A stretch of 64,000 nucleotides of DNA from CAYNRE01 sp964399535 (GTDB lineage: Bacteria > Planctomycetota > Planctomycetia > Pirellulales > CAYNRE01). Each line of letters opens with the position of its first letter. Within the stretch, counting starts at the first letter, position 1. Shown piece after piece: positions 26,160 to 35,461 of this stretch. The translations under genes were made by a program, and so were the position numbers. The DNA lies in the NCBI GenBank assembly GCA_964399535.1, contig CAYNRE010000030.1:62001-126000 (forward strand). Reading direction: 5' to 3'. Under the pieces are notes generated by a model. That model was not told the DNA's origin. It ran no database searches and saw only the letters and a program-made list of their open reading frames with translations.

Positions 26160-26601
26160 AACAGGCTCTCCTCCCGAACGTTTCCAAATTGGGTGTCGAC
26201 TGTGTGTAACGAACAACGGCATCGGGGCACCCGCATTGGGGGCCGCTCCGCTGCCAAATTCGGCGCAAACCAGTTGCGACTCCCGTGGAAAGCAATTGGC
26301 GCGCCGCAACCCAAAAGAAATCTCATAAACTATGTTCCCAATACACCTTGCAACTCCTGGATCTTGGCTCGACTACGGCTAGGCCTGCCGAATTCGCCGC
26401 CGGAACCGGGTCCGCTTCGCTCAGGCTGTCAATTTGGCAGGCAGCGGGGCCCCGCGCCGACCGCAGCCCGCCGCTGAATCGCCGACGACCAGGCTCGGCC
26501 CGGCCCCCAAGACCGGAGAAAAAGTCCCGCTCCGCGGCCCGGCGGGTCGATTTTTGATTCAGTACCGCCAGCCAAGCCCAGGGAAGGGGAGACGCCCGCT
26601 G
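26160..26601. other. intergenic region upstream of groES and of the zinc-ribbon gene
   Basis: The two flanking genes diverge from this 442-base region. I saw no CIRCE inverted repeat and no convincing HAIR/HrcA-type site. A comparatively AT-rich patch around 26315-26355 is the likeliest place for the groES promoter, but the boxes are not clear enough to call. No gene is evident. Confidence 0.45.
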
Positions 26602-27342
26602 ATGTACTGTTCTCATTGCGGCCGACCGGCCCGGAATCGATTCTGTTCTCATTGCGGACAACCCCTGTGGCAGCCCGCCGAGCAGCTTGTTGCTACGGTG
26701 GGTGCGGAGACCCTCGACCGGGGGGCGGCCGAAGGCGACCTGGCCAACCGCGCGACTACCCGCGGCGATTGCTGGCCCGTTCGCGCCGAGGCGGAAGCCG
26801 GCTTGGTGCAGGCCGAGGTGGTCGACGATTGGCAACGCGAAGTGCGCTACGAGGCCCTGATTCGCCGGCCCGAGGTTCGCTCGCTGATCGACCGCCATGC
26901 CCGATTGGCCAAGAAAGGCATTACCGGCGAGCAGATCCTGGCGATTTACGATCAGCTCGTACCGCTGGGCGTATCCATGGAAAAGCTGGCCGGCATCATT
27001 CAGCCGCTCTACGCCAAGATGGGAATTGAAACCGGCAAGGAACAACAGGCGGTATTTCCGGTTCCCCCTGGCCGGATGATCGTGCGGGCCCTTTGCTTTC
27101 TGGCCCGTCGCGGCCAAGCCATTCGCACGGTCGAGCAAGCGGCCGATGGCTGTCTGCTGGAAGCGGCACTCCCCTCCGACTTATGGTCGCTCGAGGGGGA
27201 TCTGCTTATCGGGGTCCACGAGCGCTTGGGCGGCACCCAGGTTACGGCCACCACGCGCATTCCCGGCCAGTGGTTCGATTGGGGGAAGAGCCGCCGCTGC
27301 CTCGACCGGTTGTTCGAAGAATTAGATCGCGACCCTGGTTAA
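26602..27342 (+). CDS. zinc-ribbon protein of unknown function
   Basis: The 246-residue protein starts at ATG 26602, giving MYCSHCGRPARNRFCSHCG, with GGGAAGGGGAG upstream. Two CxxC pairs in the first 19 residues form a zinc ribbon. The rest has no signal peptide or membrane segment. It includes a helical part (SLIDRHARLAKKGITGEQIL, LAGIIQPLYAKMGI) and a C-terminal alpha/beta region (LEAALPSDLWSLEGDLLIGV, WFDWGKSRRCLDRLFEEL). The C-terminal part looks like a small domain that recurs in planctomycete proteins, but I cannot name it. A cytoplasmic nucleic-acid or protein-binding role is possible from the ribbon only. Confidence 0.8.
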   Translation: MYCSHCGRPARNRFCSHCGQPLWQPAEQLVATVGAETLDRGAAEGDLANRATTRGDCWPVRAEAEAGLVQAEVVDDWQREVRYEALIRRPEVRSLIDRHARLAKKGITGEQILAIYDQLVPLGVSMEKLAGIIQPLYAKMGIETGKEQQAVFPVPPGRMIVRALCFLARRGQAIRTVEQAADGCLLEAALPSDLWSLEGDLLIGVHERLGGTQVTATTRIPGQWFDWGKSRRCLDRLFEELDRDPG

Positions 27343-27856
27343 CCAGCGGTCGCCGCCCCTTACGAGCGCGAATGAGTTGCCCTAATCCGGTTCATGCCGT
27401 CCGCGTCGCTGGTTGCGCGGGGACGACGTTAAGGTGTCGAATTCCGATTCGGTCGCGGCGACGTTCGGGGCTCCCGTCGGGAAGCTTCGGGGTATTGCGA
27501 ACCCAGGCCCCGATTGGGCGCTCGTCGAGCGGTGTGTCTTCATTCAGGTCGATCCAGTGAGATTCCTTGCTTCCCTGCGTTCCACCAAGCGGAATGGGCC
27601 GCAGCGCACCCCCGCAAGGAAAAGTGCCTTTGAAGTTGCGAGCGAAAACGTGGAACGCCAGGAACACGCCCCGTTTCTCGATGCCATGCAAGGGCGAGTT
27701 CCACCGTATGGCTTTGCGAACCCCGGGAACCGATCGGCCGAATTCGAGACGGGGTTCGCGAGCCAACGGCGCTGATTTCTCCCCCGCATTTCCGCGGCGG
27801 CAAAAAGCGCCGGGGGGGTACAACCCGAGACGACCGTACCCCCGATAGTCCGCCGG
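27343..27856. other. intergenic region without a supported gene
   Basis: Both flanking genes end here. Frames of 120 to 143 codons exist on both strands, but they overlap one another and lack good ribosome-binding sites or protein-like composition. A stem-loop at 27814-27843 lies just after the stop of the oxidoreductase gene. A decayed gene cannot be excluded. Confidence 0.45.
27814..27843 (-). terminator. stem-loop after the RetSat-like gene
   Basis: GGGGGTAC (27814-27821) and GTACCCCC (27836-27843) form a perfect 8-bp stem. It lies 13 bases after the minus-strand stop at 27857. A T5 run follows seven bases beyond the stem (27802-27806 on the minus strand), so this is a plausible but not classic terminator. 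Confidence 0.5.
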
Positions 27857-29524
27857 TTAGCCCGAAAGTTGCCCGAGTTCTGCAGCGGGCATCAACGGCC
27901 GAGCAGGTGCTCGCAGCGCGGTTGCCATGGCGTTGCGTCCAAGCACGGCCGAAGCGGTCATGTATCCGCTACTCAAGGCGCCGCCAATGCCACACATGGC
28001 GATGTCGACCCCGGTCAAATAGAAACCCGCAATGCCTGTGCGCGGTCGTGGCACCCGAAACAGGAATCGTTCGGGCGAATGCGCGAGCCCGTAGGTTTCT
28101 CCCTGGGCATGACCGGCGAAATGCCGGGTCGAAAGCGGCGTTCCAAGCTCGGCATGTTTCACTCGCCCCCGGGTTTGCGGAACGTGTTCGTACAATCGCT
28201 CGAGCAGCCGGTCGGTCAACTCCGCCTTGAGTGCGGCGTAGTCGCTACCGCGGTGCTTTCGGTCGCTGGGTTCCCAACCCCGAAACCGCTCGTAGCTCAC
28301 CGGGGCCAGTACCTGCACCGCCGCGGTGCGCGGATAACGACTGGCAAAGCTGGGGTCTTTGGCCGACTGGAACGAGAGATAGACCATGGGGAATGGCTGC
28401 GATGGATCGGCCGTGTAACGGGCAAGATTCCGATCGTGGTCGAACGTGGGGCAAGCCCACAGGTTGGTCCGCTCGAAAGCCAACTCGCGATCGTCGCCAT
28501 CGAGCGCCACGAACAGGCAGACCATGGCGCACGAAGGCGGAACCTGGTCGAGCACCGCCTGGATCTTAAGGCGCGCGGCATGCTCGGGTGCCAGGAGCGA
28601 GCCGGCCGTACCCCGCAAACCAACTCCGCTAATCACCAGCGGCGCGCGAATCTGGCGGCCGTCGGCCATTTCCACCCCCACGGCCCGGCCGCGCTCGATG
28701 AGGATCGAGCGCACTTCGGCGCGGATCAACAGCTTGCCTCCCGCGGCTTCGATGACCGGCCGAATCGCGGCGGCGATGCGACTGGCCCCTCCGACCGGAT
28801 AGGCCGCGCCGCGCAGGTAGTGCTGCGCTACCAGGGCGTGGGCCCCGAAACTGCTGGCTCGCGGTGGCAGCCCGTAGTCGCCCCATTGGGTCGTCAGCAC
28901 GCCGATCAGCTTTTGGCTGTCCGTCAGGCCGCGCAGCACGTCGTAGGTGGTGCGACTGGCCAACCGCGCAAACCGGCGCCGCAACAGCGGGCCCACCAGC
29001 GTGGCCAGCCAGGGGGGAATCGCCTTTTCGGCGAAGTATCGCTGCGCGGCCGACTGACACTCTTTGAGCAGCGCGACATAGTGCTGAATCGCCCGTCGCT
29101 CGCGCGGAAAGTAGCCGGCCATCGCCTCGACAAAGCCATCTGAACCGGCCACGAAGTCGAACGATTCACCTTGGCAAACCAGGCGATCGTACACGGGAGC
29201 CATCGGCGCCCACTCGACGCCCTCCTGCATGATGTAGCTCAACAGACGAGCCAGTCCGCGGGTTGGGTCGCTCACGTCGCCGACGTAATGCACCCCCACG
29301 TCCCACTCGCAGCCAGGACGCTTGAAAACATGGGTGTAGCCGCCGGCCACGTAATGCCGCTCGAGCACCAGCACCCGCCGGCCGGCCTGCCGGGCGAGCA
29401 CGGCCGCCGTGGTGAGCGATCCAAGCCCTGAGCCGATTACGATCGCGTCGAAGCCGCTCAAGTCTTCGGCCGCGCGATAGGGTGGGGTGGATTGAGTTGG
29501 TTCGGCGACCAGCGTGGCGCTCAT
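27857..29524 (-). CDS. FAD-dependent oxidoreductase of the carotene isomerase / retinol saturase (CrtI-like) group
   Basis: The 555-residue protein begins at ATG 29524 with AGGAG upstream. The FAD-binding fold is FDAIVIGSGLGSLTTAAVLA, with the acidic end LVLERHYVAGGYTHVF. The segment EWDVGVHYVGDV is characteristic of the CrtISO/RetSat branch and not of bacterial phytoene desaturase CrtI. The C-terminal GFYLTGVDIAMCGIGGALSSG closes the FAD site. These enzymes isomerise or saturate polyene double bonds, and planctomycetes are often carotenoid-pigmented. There is no signal peptide. No other carotenoid gene is in the window, so the substrate is open. Confidence 0.87.
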   Translation of the reverse strand: MSATLVAEPTQSTPPYRAAEDLSGFDAIVIGSGLGSLTTAAVLARQAGRRVLVLERHYVAGGYTHVFKRPGCEWDVGVHYVGDVSDPTRGLARLLSYIMQEGVEWAPMAPVYDRLVCQGESFDFVAGSDGFVEAMAGYFPRERRAIQHYVALLKECQSAAQRYFAEKAIPPWLATLVGPLLRRRFARLASRTTYDVLRGLTDSQKLIGVLTTQWGDYGLPPRASSFGAHALVAQHYLRGAAYPVGGASRIAAAIRPVIEAAGGKLLIRAEVRSILIERGRAVGVEMADGRQIRAPLVISGVGLRGTAGSLLAPEHAARLKIQAVLDQVPPSCAMVCLFVALDGDDRELAFERTNLWACPTFDHDRNLARYTADPSQPFPMVYLSFQSAKDPSFASRYPRTAAVQVLAPVSYERFRGWEPSDRKHRGSDYAALKAELTDRLLERLYEHVPQTRGRVKHAELGTPLSTRHFAGHAQGETYGLAHSPERFLFRVPRPRTGIAGFYLTGVDIAMCGIGGALSSGYMTASAVLGRNAMATALRAPARPLMPAAELGQLSG

Positions 29525-29874
29525 TGCCGCACTCCTGCGAGATCGGTTCCCAGCAACGCCGAGTTTGTCTGCGCAGGATCGTAAAGAGGCATACCGGCGC
29601 GGTCAACCTAGAGGCCAAGCCTGAACGGTGCCGCGTCCGCGGCAGGCGGTCCGAATTGCAATGAACACGCTGCCCCAAAGGTTGCTTGCCCTCCCGGGAA
29701 TCGACCGGTTGGCCGCCCCGTTGGTCCACTCCGAGCGAAACGCCGCAATCGGGCCAGAGCCAGGTTTGCTGTCGGCCGCGCTCGTGTCGTTGGAATTTGA
29801 CAGCGTCCGGTTCGCCGGGCGACACTGGCCCTGCACCCGCCCCTCCCCCGCGGTCCACAGCGAGGAGCCCGATG

Positions 29875-30996
29875 ATGAGATTCGATTGGTTGCGTACGGC
29901 CGCTTTACTCTGCCTTGCTCCGATTGTCGCTCATGCCGCGGAGCCCCCGGCGCGCGATGTTTCGGCGCTGCTCGCTCCGATTCTCGAGAAACGCGACATA
30001 CCGGGCATGGCCGCGGCCGTGGTGGCGCAAGGCCAGACCGTGGCCCTGGGCGTTTGCGGCGTTCGCACGCGGGGAAAACCCGAGCCGATCGCGGCCGACG
30101 ACTGCTTTCACATCGGGTCCGACACCAAGGCAATGACGGCCATGCTCTGCGGAATTCTGGTCGACGATGGAAAGCTGCAGTGGGAGCAAACCATCGGCCA
30201 GACGTTTCCCAGACTCAAGAAGTCGATCGACCCCGGATATCGGGAGGTGACCCTGGCCCAACTTCTCACCCACCGCGGCGGAGCGCCAGGCGCCGTGGAG
30301 CGCGACGAACTGTGGGGCAAGCTATGGGAGCACCAGGGCACGCCGACCAGCGCTCGGCGGCTGCTGTTTGAGGGGGTTACTTCAAAACCGCCGGAGGCAG
30401 AGCCCGGTACGACGTTCATTTACTCGAACGCTGGATACGCGATGGCCGGCTACATGGCCGAAAAGGTCGCCAACCAGTCTTGGGAGATCCTGCTGCGCGA
30501 CGAAATCTTCCGGCCTCTCGGCATGGCGACGGCCGGCTTCGGCGCGCCCGGTACGCCCGCCGCGAACGATCAGCCGCGCGGCCACCAAGGAGACGGTACT
30601 CCGGTCGAGCCTGGCCCAGGGGCCGATAACCCGGTGGCCATTGGGCCGGCCGGCACGGTCCACTGCTCGATTGGCGATTGGGCCAAGTTTGCCGCCGCCT
30701 GGCTGCCCTCGGCTCGCACCAAGCTGGTCGAACCCCAAACGCTGGCCCGCTTGCAGACCCCGGCCCCCGGCCGGCCGAAATACGCGATGGGTTGGCTCAT
30801 TGCTGACGGCCAACCATGGGCAGGCGGCCCCGCGCTCACGCATTCCGGCAGCAACACCATGTGGTACGCCGTGGCCTGGCTGGCGCCGGCGAAAGACTTT
30901 GCGGTCGTCGTCGCCTGTAACCAGCCGAACGAATTGGCCTGTAACGACGCCGCGGTCGCTCTCATCCGAGACCACTTCCAGGGCAGCCCGCGGTAG
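29875..30996 (+). CDS. serine beta-lactamase-fold hydrolase (class C / esterase type), secreted
   Basis: The protein has 373 residues. AGGAG (29863-29867) is 7 bases before ATG 29875 and 4 bases before ATG 29872; I chose the former. A signal peptide (RTAALLCLAPIVAHA) precedes the mature part. The family motifs are SDTK (SxxK nucleophile and base) in HIGSDTKAMTAML, YSN (YxN) in FIYSNAGYAMAGY and HSG (the KTG equivalent) in LTHSGSNTMW. Such proteins (PF00144) act as esterases, D-aminopeptidases or penicillin-binding-like enzymes, and resistance to beta-lactams should not be assumed. A 24-bp tandem duplication follows the stop. Confidence 0.9.
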   Translation: MRFDWLRTAALLCLAPIVAHAAEPPARDVSALLAPILEKRDIPGMAAAVVAQGQTVALGVCGVRTRGKPEPIAADDCFHIGSDTKAMTAMLCGILVDDGKLQWEQTIGQTFPRLKKSIDPGYREVTLAQLLTHRGGAPGAVERDELWGKLWEHQGTPTSARRLLFEGVTSKPPEAEPGTTFIYSNAGYAMAGYMAEKVANQSWEILLRDEIFRPLGMATAGFGAPGTPAANDQPRGHQGDGTPVEPGPGADNPVAIGPAGTVHCSIGDWAKFAAAWLPSARTKLVEPQTLARLQTPAPGRPKYAMGWLIADGQPWAGGPALTHSGSNTMWYAVAWLAPAKDFAVVVACNQPNELACNDAAVALIRDHFQGSPR

Positions 30997-31449
30997 GCAC
31001 GCTGCACCCCTGGCGCGTGCGGCCGGGATTCGAGCCGAAGCAGCGGCCGGGAGTTGAGCGGAAGCAGAAGCCTCGACTTCTCGTAAACGGTCGAGCCAGG
31101 CGAAGCGGGATGGGCGACGGATAAGCCCTCCCCGCGAGGAGCGCGGCCGAGTACCACCACATTCGACGCAGTTGGTACAGAAAGTTGTAGCTCGTCGCCG
31201 TTACGGAGGCGAACCAAGCTGGCCATACCCATTGCAGCATTAAGTCTGGGATCTCTCATTCATCGGGTAGCGACCGGATCAGGGACGGTTGAGTCCGAGA
31301 AACTTTGCACGCTGATATGCCGCGTGGTAGATTGCGTACCTGCAGGCGCGCGTATTGCTTTGGGGGGGCGTGCGACGCTGCTTCGTTTCTTTCAGCGCGC
31401 TACGCCGAGAATGTTCGGTTGCTTCCTCGTACTGAGAAGGAATCCGACT
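30997..31449. other. intergenic region with a short tandem duplication
   Basis: No gene is supported in these 453 bases. The proximal part holds the 24-bp tandem duplication at 31019-31066. The distal part is less GC-rich and probably contains the promoter of the Tat-exported protein at 31450. Confidence 0.5.
31019..31066. repeat. 24-bp tandem duplication
   Basis: GCGGCCGGGATTCGAGCCGA at 31019 is repeated from 31043 with three mismatches, each unit ending AGCA. It begins 22 bases after the hydrolase stop codon. It resembles the other short GC-rich tandem repeats found just after stop codons at 432 and 47803. Confidence 0.7.
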
Positions 31450-33009
31450 ATGCGTAGCAAGAGCCGTCGCCATTTTCTAGCCGAAGTCGGGCAAGGCATG
31501 ATGATCGCCACCGTTGGCTACGGTGCCGCGGTCGAGCTAGGGCTCTCGCCCGCGCTGGCCGACGATGTGCCGGGGCGGTTGTCGTTTGGCGCGAACGAAG
31601 CGCTCGTCGCGCTGATGCAAGAAACTCCCCCGGAACAGCTGCTTCCCACGTTGGTCGACCGGCTGCGAGCGGGTGTCGCGCTGAAAGACTTGGTGGCCGC
31701 CGGCGCCCTGGCCAATGCCCGCTCGTTTGGAGGCGACGATTACGTGGGCTTTCACGCCTTCATGGCGCTGGCTCCCGCCTGGCAGATGGCCCAAGAGTTA
31801 CCTTCGGCGGCAAGCGCGCTGCCGGTGCTGAAAGTATTGTATCGCAACACCAGTCGCATCCAGGAGAGCGGTGCCAACGAGCACGAGTCGCTCCACCCGG
31901 TTGAAGCGGGCGCAGTTGCCGACTTTGCCACACTGGGAGAGCAGATCCGCCAGGCGGTGCACGCCAAAGACCTGGCAGGCGCCGAGCGGTTATTGACCGC
32001 CGCGGCCAAACGCTCGCCCGAAGAGGCCCTGAACAACGTTCTGCCTACCGTTGCGGAAGCGGCTGACGTCCACCGCACCGTGCTGGCCTACCGATCTTGG
32101 GATCTGTTGGAGTTAGTTGGACGCGAGCACGCGGGCACCTTCCTGCGACAATCGCTGCACTACTGCATCGATGCTTGTAAGCCCAGCTACGAAAGCCGAT
32201 TTGCCGAGATTCGCCAACAACTTCCCAAGCTGCTCGACCAGTACCACTTGGTGGAGCGCGAGCCAGGCATGCGGGAAGCGGACGATGCCTGGGTCGCGTC
32301 CATGAGCGAATCGCTCTACAGCGCCACGGCCGAACAAGCCGCTGACGCTGTCGCCGCCGCGCTGGCCGAGGGAATTAGCGCCGATTCGGTTGCCGAGGCC
32401 ATTGCGCTGGCCGCAAATCAGCTTGTACTTCGCGACTCTGGTCGCACCGAGCGCCAGGCTCAGTCCAACAAGCCGACCGGCAGCGTCCATGGCGATTCGA
32501 TTGGCGTTCATGCCTGCGACTCGATCAATGCCTGGCGCAACATCGCCCGCGTGAGCAACCGCCGCAACAGCATGACGAGCCTGATTCTCTCGGCCTGGCA
32601 AATGGCCAGCGACCGGGGCTTCGGTGGCGCCGCAATCGTGAGTACACCGCCACGGCCCTCGCCTGAGGAGGTCGGGCGCATAACCGTTCGCGATGCACCG
32701 TCACTCGTCCGAGAGCTCGATGCCGCTATTCGCAACAATGACCAAGAACGAGCCTGTGCGGTGACCAAAGTCTACGGCGATGCAGACTACGCCCCGCAAG
32801 CAGTTCTCGATCTGCTGTTGCGCCATGCGGTAAGCGCCGACGGTGCGCTGCACGCCGAAAAGTTCTACCGTACCGCGACGCAGGAATTCGGGAGGACGCG
32901 GCCGCGGTTCCGCTGGCGGCAATTGATCGCCCTGGCCCGGGTAACCGCCAGCCAGTATGGCTGGCCCGCGGCGGGGGTGGCCGACGCCGAGCGCTTGCTG
33001 GCGAGTTAG
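31450..33009 (+). CDS. Tat-exported protein of unknown function
   Basis: The 519-residue protein starts at ATG 31450 with AAGGAA upstream. The N-terminus is a twin-arginine signal (SKSRRHFLAEVGQGMMIATV) ending near ALADD. The rest is mostly helical. Many histidines lie in conserved-looking contexts: DDYVGFHAFMALAP, LHYCIDACKP, HGDSIGVHACDSINAWRN and LLLRHAVSADGALHAEKFY. This pattern suggests a helical metal- or cofactor-binding enzyme, and the Tat route fits a cofactor inserted before export. I do not recognise the family. The local GC content is a little lower than in neighbouring genes. The gene stands alone between long intergenic spaces. Confidence 0.85.
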   Translation: MRSKSRRHFLAEVGQGMMIATVGYGAAVELGLSPALADDVPGRLSFGANEALVALMQETPPEQLLPTLVDRLRAGVALKDLVAAGALANARSFGGDDYVGFHAFMALAPAWQMAQELPSAASALPVLKVLYRNTSRIQESGANEHESLHPVEAGAVADFATLGEQIRQAVHAKDLAGAERLLTAAAKRSPEEALNNVLPTVAEAADVHRTVLAYRSWDLLELVGREHAGTFLRQSLHYCIDACKPSYESRFAEIRQQLPKLLDQYHLVEREPGMREADDAWVASMSESLYSATAEQAADAVAAALAEGISADSVAEAIALAANQLVLRDSGRTERQAQSNKPTGSVHGDSIGVHACDSINAWRNIARVSNRRNSMTSLILSAWQMASDRGFGGAAIVSTPPRPSPEEVGRITVRDAPSLVRELDAAIRNNDQERACAVTKVYGDADYAPQAVLDLLLRHAVSADGALHAEKFYRTATQEFGRTRPRFRWRQLIALARVTASQYGWPAAGVADAERLLAS

Positions 33010-33394
33010 ACTCATGATCTCCAACCGTGCTAACAAGCTCGTCCGGCCCTGATTGGCGCCTGGCCTAGGGATTGGCACGACGGGCCTGTTTCGGCAGGGT
33101 ATCAACGTTCAGCGGCTCGGTTTAAAAGCCGGTTGTGTGCTAGCATAGCCTCGGGCTCAGGCCGGCGCACTTCGAGCTCATCGAGCGTCACGGTCGTTGA
33201 AGCGATGTCCCACGAAAGGCGAGCGGCGAGGACGGTGCATACCAGCCGGAACTGCGCTGCTCGGTTCCGCAAGACTAGGGCAGGTGCGTAGCCTGCCAGA
33301 GCATGGCTCCCGGGGCCCGATCAGCGAGGCGTACAAGCTGGGCGATTAGGCCGATGGCTCAAAGGCAGAGCCTCGCGGCGGGCGAACATCTCGC
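33010..33394. other. intergenic region, no gene seen
   Basis: These 385 bases separate two genes that end toward each other. A short AT-richer patch around 33118-33155 (containing GGTTTAAAAGCCGG) looks promoter-like or structured, but it faces no gene. No terminator with a clear T-run was found. Confidence 0.4.
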
Positions 33395-35398
33395 TTAGCT
33401 TCTCGCCAGGTGGGCCCGCCCCGCCTGGAGCAATCGCTCGATCGCCTCGACATCGTACACACAGCCCCCCCAGGTGCCGCCACTGGCCGCCTGCAGTGCC
33501 GCCCACAAGCGCGTATCGTCGGGCAGCCGCGGGTCGGGGCTCAATTCGGGGTGGGGTTCTCGGGCAGCCAGCACCGCGGCTCCTTCGACTGGGGTGAGCG
33601 GCTGCTGCACACTGCCCACGAAATCGATCGTTCCGACCAGGCTTGTGCGATCGACGACAATCTGCACCTGGTCGCCGTCGCGCAGTTTTCCCAGCGGCCC
33701 GCCGGCCAGCGCCTCGGGCCCCACGTGGCCGATACAGGCGCCGGTACTGACTCCGGAAAACCGGGCATCGGTAATCACGGCCACGTCCCGCCCCCAGCTC
33801 AGATGCTTCAGCGCCGAGGTAATCTGATAAATCTCTTCCATGCCGGCCCCGGCCGGCCCGCGCCCCATCAGCACCAGCACGTCGCCCGGCCGTAGCGGGG
33901 GGTCGGCAATTCCTTTGATGGCCCGAATCGCGTCGCGCTCGCGGGTGAAGACCCGGGCGGGTCCCCGCTTGCGATACACCCCGTCGGCGTCGACCACCCG
34001 CGGGTCGATCGCGGTGCTCTTGATGACCGATCCCTCGGGCGCCAGGTTGCCGCGGGGAAAACAAACCGTGCTGGTCAGCCCACGCTGAGCCGCCCGCTCG
34101 GGCGAGTGAATCACCTCGTCCGGATCGACGCCGTCGCGGCTTCTTAGCCGGTCGCGCAGTGCGCGGCGACGGTCGCTACGCTCCCAGGCATCGAGCACCT
34201 CGTTCCAAGAGTTGCCCAGGGGCGTCAGCGCCTCGAGTTCCAAGAGGCCCAAGCGCCGCAAGTGGAGCATCACCTCCGGCACCCCTCCGGCCAGAAAGAA
34301 ACGCACCGTGGGATGGCCCGTCGGTCCATTGGGCAGCACATCGACCAAGCGAGGCACGCGGCGATTGATGGCCTCCCAATCTTCCACCTGCGGCCGAGCA
34401 AGCCCCGCGGCGAACGCAATCGCGGGAATGTGAAGCAGCAGGTTGGTCGAACCACCGCAGGCCGCGTGCACGGTCATGGCGTTGCGAATCGCGGCCGAGG
34501 TCAACAGGTCGCGGGTGCGAATGCCACGCTCAACCAGGTTGCGCAAGGCCTGTGCCGAGCGCCTTGCCGCGGCGAGCCAGATGGGCTGCCCCGAGGGGGC
34601 CAGCGCCGAATGGGGCAAGGCCAGGCCGAGGGCTTCGGCCACCACCTGGCTGGTTGCGGCGGTGCCCAGAAACTGGCAGCCGCCCCCCGGCGAGGCACAG
34701 GCCCGGCAGCCCAGTTCGGCGGCCTCTTCCAGGGTCAACTCGCCGTGGGTGTAGCGGGCCCCCATCGATTGAATCTTGCCGGCGTCTTCGCCGCTGGTCG
34801 GGGGCAGGGTTACGCCGCCAGGCACGATGATTCCCGGCAAATCGCCCAGCCCGGCCAGGGCCAGCATCATGGCGGGCAGGCCCTTGTCGCAGGTAGCCAC
34901 GCCCAATACGCCGCGCCGCTGGGGCAGCGAGCGAGCCAGGCGGCGAAGCACCATCGCGGCATCGTTGCGGTAGGGCAAACTGTCGAACATGCCCACGGTG
35001 CCCTGGGTGCGGCCATCGCAAGGGTCGGAGCAAAACCCCGCGAAGGGAACGCAGCCCAACTGCTTGAACTCGTGTGCCGCTGCCCGCACGAGCAGCCCTA
35101 CCTCCCAGTGTCCCGTGTGGTAGCCCAGCGCAATGGGCGCGCCATCTTCGCCGCGCACGCCCCCCTGGGTGCTGAGAATGAGCATTTGCGGGCCGGTCAA
35201 CTCGGCGGGCGACCAGCCCATGCCCACGTTTTGCGACAGGCCGAACACGTCGCCGCTGGGCCAGTCGGTGAGCATTTCGGGGGTAAGCGGGAGCCGGCCC
35301 GCCGGTCCGGCGGCGCTGGTGACAACCTCGTAGAGCGCCGCTTCCTCGGGTGGAAACGCGCTCGCCTGGGCGGCTTGATTCGCGGTAGGGGTCGACAT
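33395..35398 (-). CDS. YjhG/YagF-family dehydratase (D-xylonate dehydratase-like)
   Basis: The 667-residue protein belongs to the IlvD/Edd superfamily. From memory of the family it is closest to the YjhG/YagF subgroup: PSGDVFGLSQNVGMGWSP, SDPCDGRTQGTVGMFDSLPY, TCDKGLPAMMLAL, CRACASPGGGCQFLGTAATS and ITDARFSGVSTGACIGHVGP. The cysteines in the second to fourth motifs bind the Fe-S cluster. YjhG/YagF of E. coli dehydrate D-xylonate to 2-keto-3-deoxy-D-xylonate. I start at ATG 35398; a TTG frame to 35440 lacks a ribosome-binding site. The gene follows a VTT membrane protein by 63 bases. No xylose dehydrogenase or downstream aldolase is adjacent, so the pathway context is missing. Confidence 0.93.
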   Translation of the reverse strand: MSTPTANQAAQASAFPPEEAALYEVVTSAAGPAGRLPLTPEMLTDWPSGDVFGLSQNVGMGWSPAELTGPQMLILSTQGGVRGEDGAPIALGYHTGHWEVGLLVRAAAHEFKQLGCVPFAGFCSDPCDGRTQGTVGMFDSLPYRNDAAMVLRRLARSLPQRRGVLGVATCDKGLPAMMLALAGLGDLPGIIVPGGVTLPPTSGEDAGKIQSMGARYTHGELTLEEAAELGCRACASPGGGCQFLGTAATSQVVAEALGLALPHSALAPSGQPIWLAAARRSAQALRNLVERGIRTRDLLTSAAIRNAMTVHAACGGSTNLLLHIPAIAFAAGLARPQVEDWEAINRRVPRLVDVLPNGPTGHPTVRFFLAGGVPEVMLHLRRLGLLELEALTPLGNSWNEVLDAWERSDRRRALRDRLRSRDGVDPDEVIHSPERAAQRGLTSTVCFPRGNLAPEGSVIKSTAIDPRVVDADGVYRKRGPARVFTRERDAIRAIKGIADPPLRPGDVLVLMGRGPAGAGMEEIYQITSALKHLSWGRDVAVITDARFSGVSTGACIGHVGPEALAGGPLGKLRDGDQVQIVVDRTSLVGTIDFVGSVQQPLTPVEGAAVLAAREPHPELSPDPRLPDDTRLWAALQAASGGTWGGCVYDVEAIERLLQAGRAHLARS

Positions 35399-35461
35399 GT
35401 TCGATGGCTCGAGTGTGTCCGTAGTGAAATCGAATGCCAACGCGAGGCGACAGCGGCGAGC

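Noticed and set aside
26160..26601. CIRCE operator before groES
   Set aside because: I looked for TTAGCACTC-N9-GAGTGCTAA and close variants on both strands and found none.
27392..27823. Overlapping frames of 120 to 143 codons on both strands
   Set aside because: They overlap each other, lack ribosome-binding sites and have no protein-like pattern. A decayed gene is possible but unsupported.
29875..30996. Antibiotic-resistance beta-lactamase
   Set aside because: The SxxK, YxN and HSG motifs define the wider serine hydrolase family. Nothing specific to resistance enzymes is seen.
33118..33155. Promoter-like AT-rich patch
   Set aside because: The boxes are weak and no gene follows in either direction at a sensible distance.
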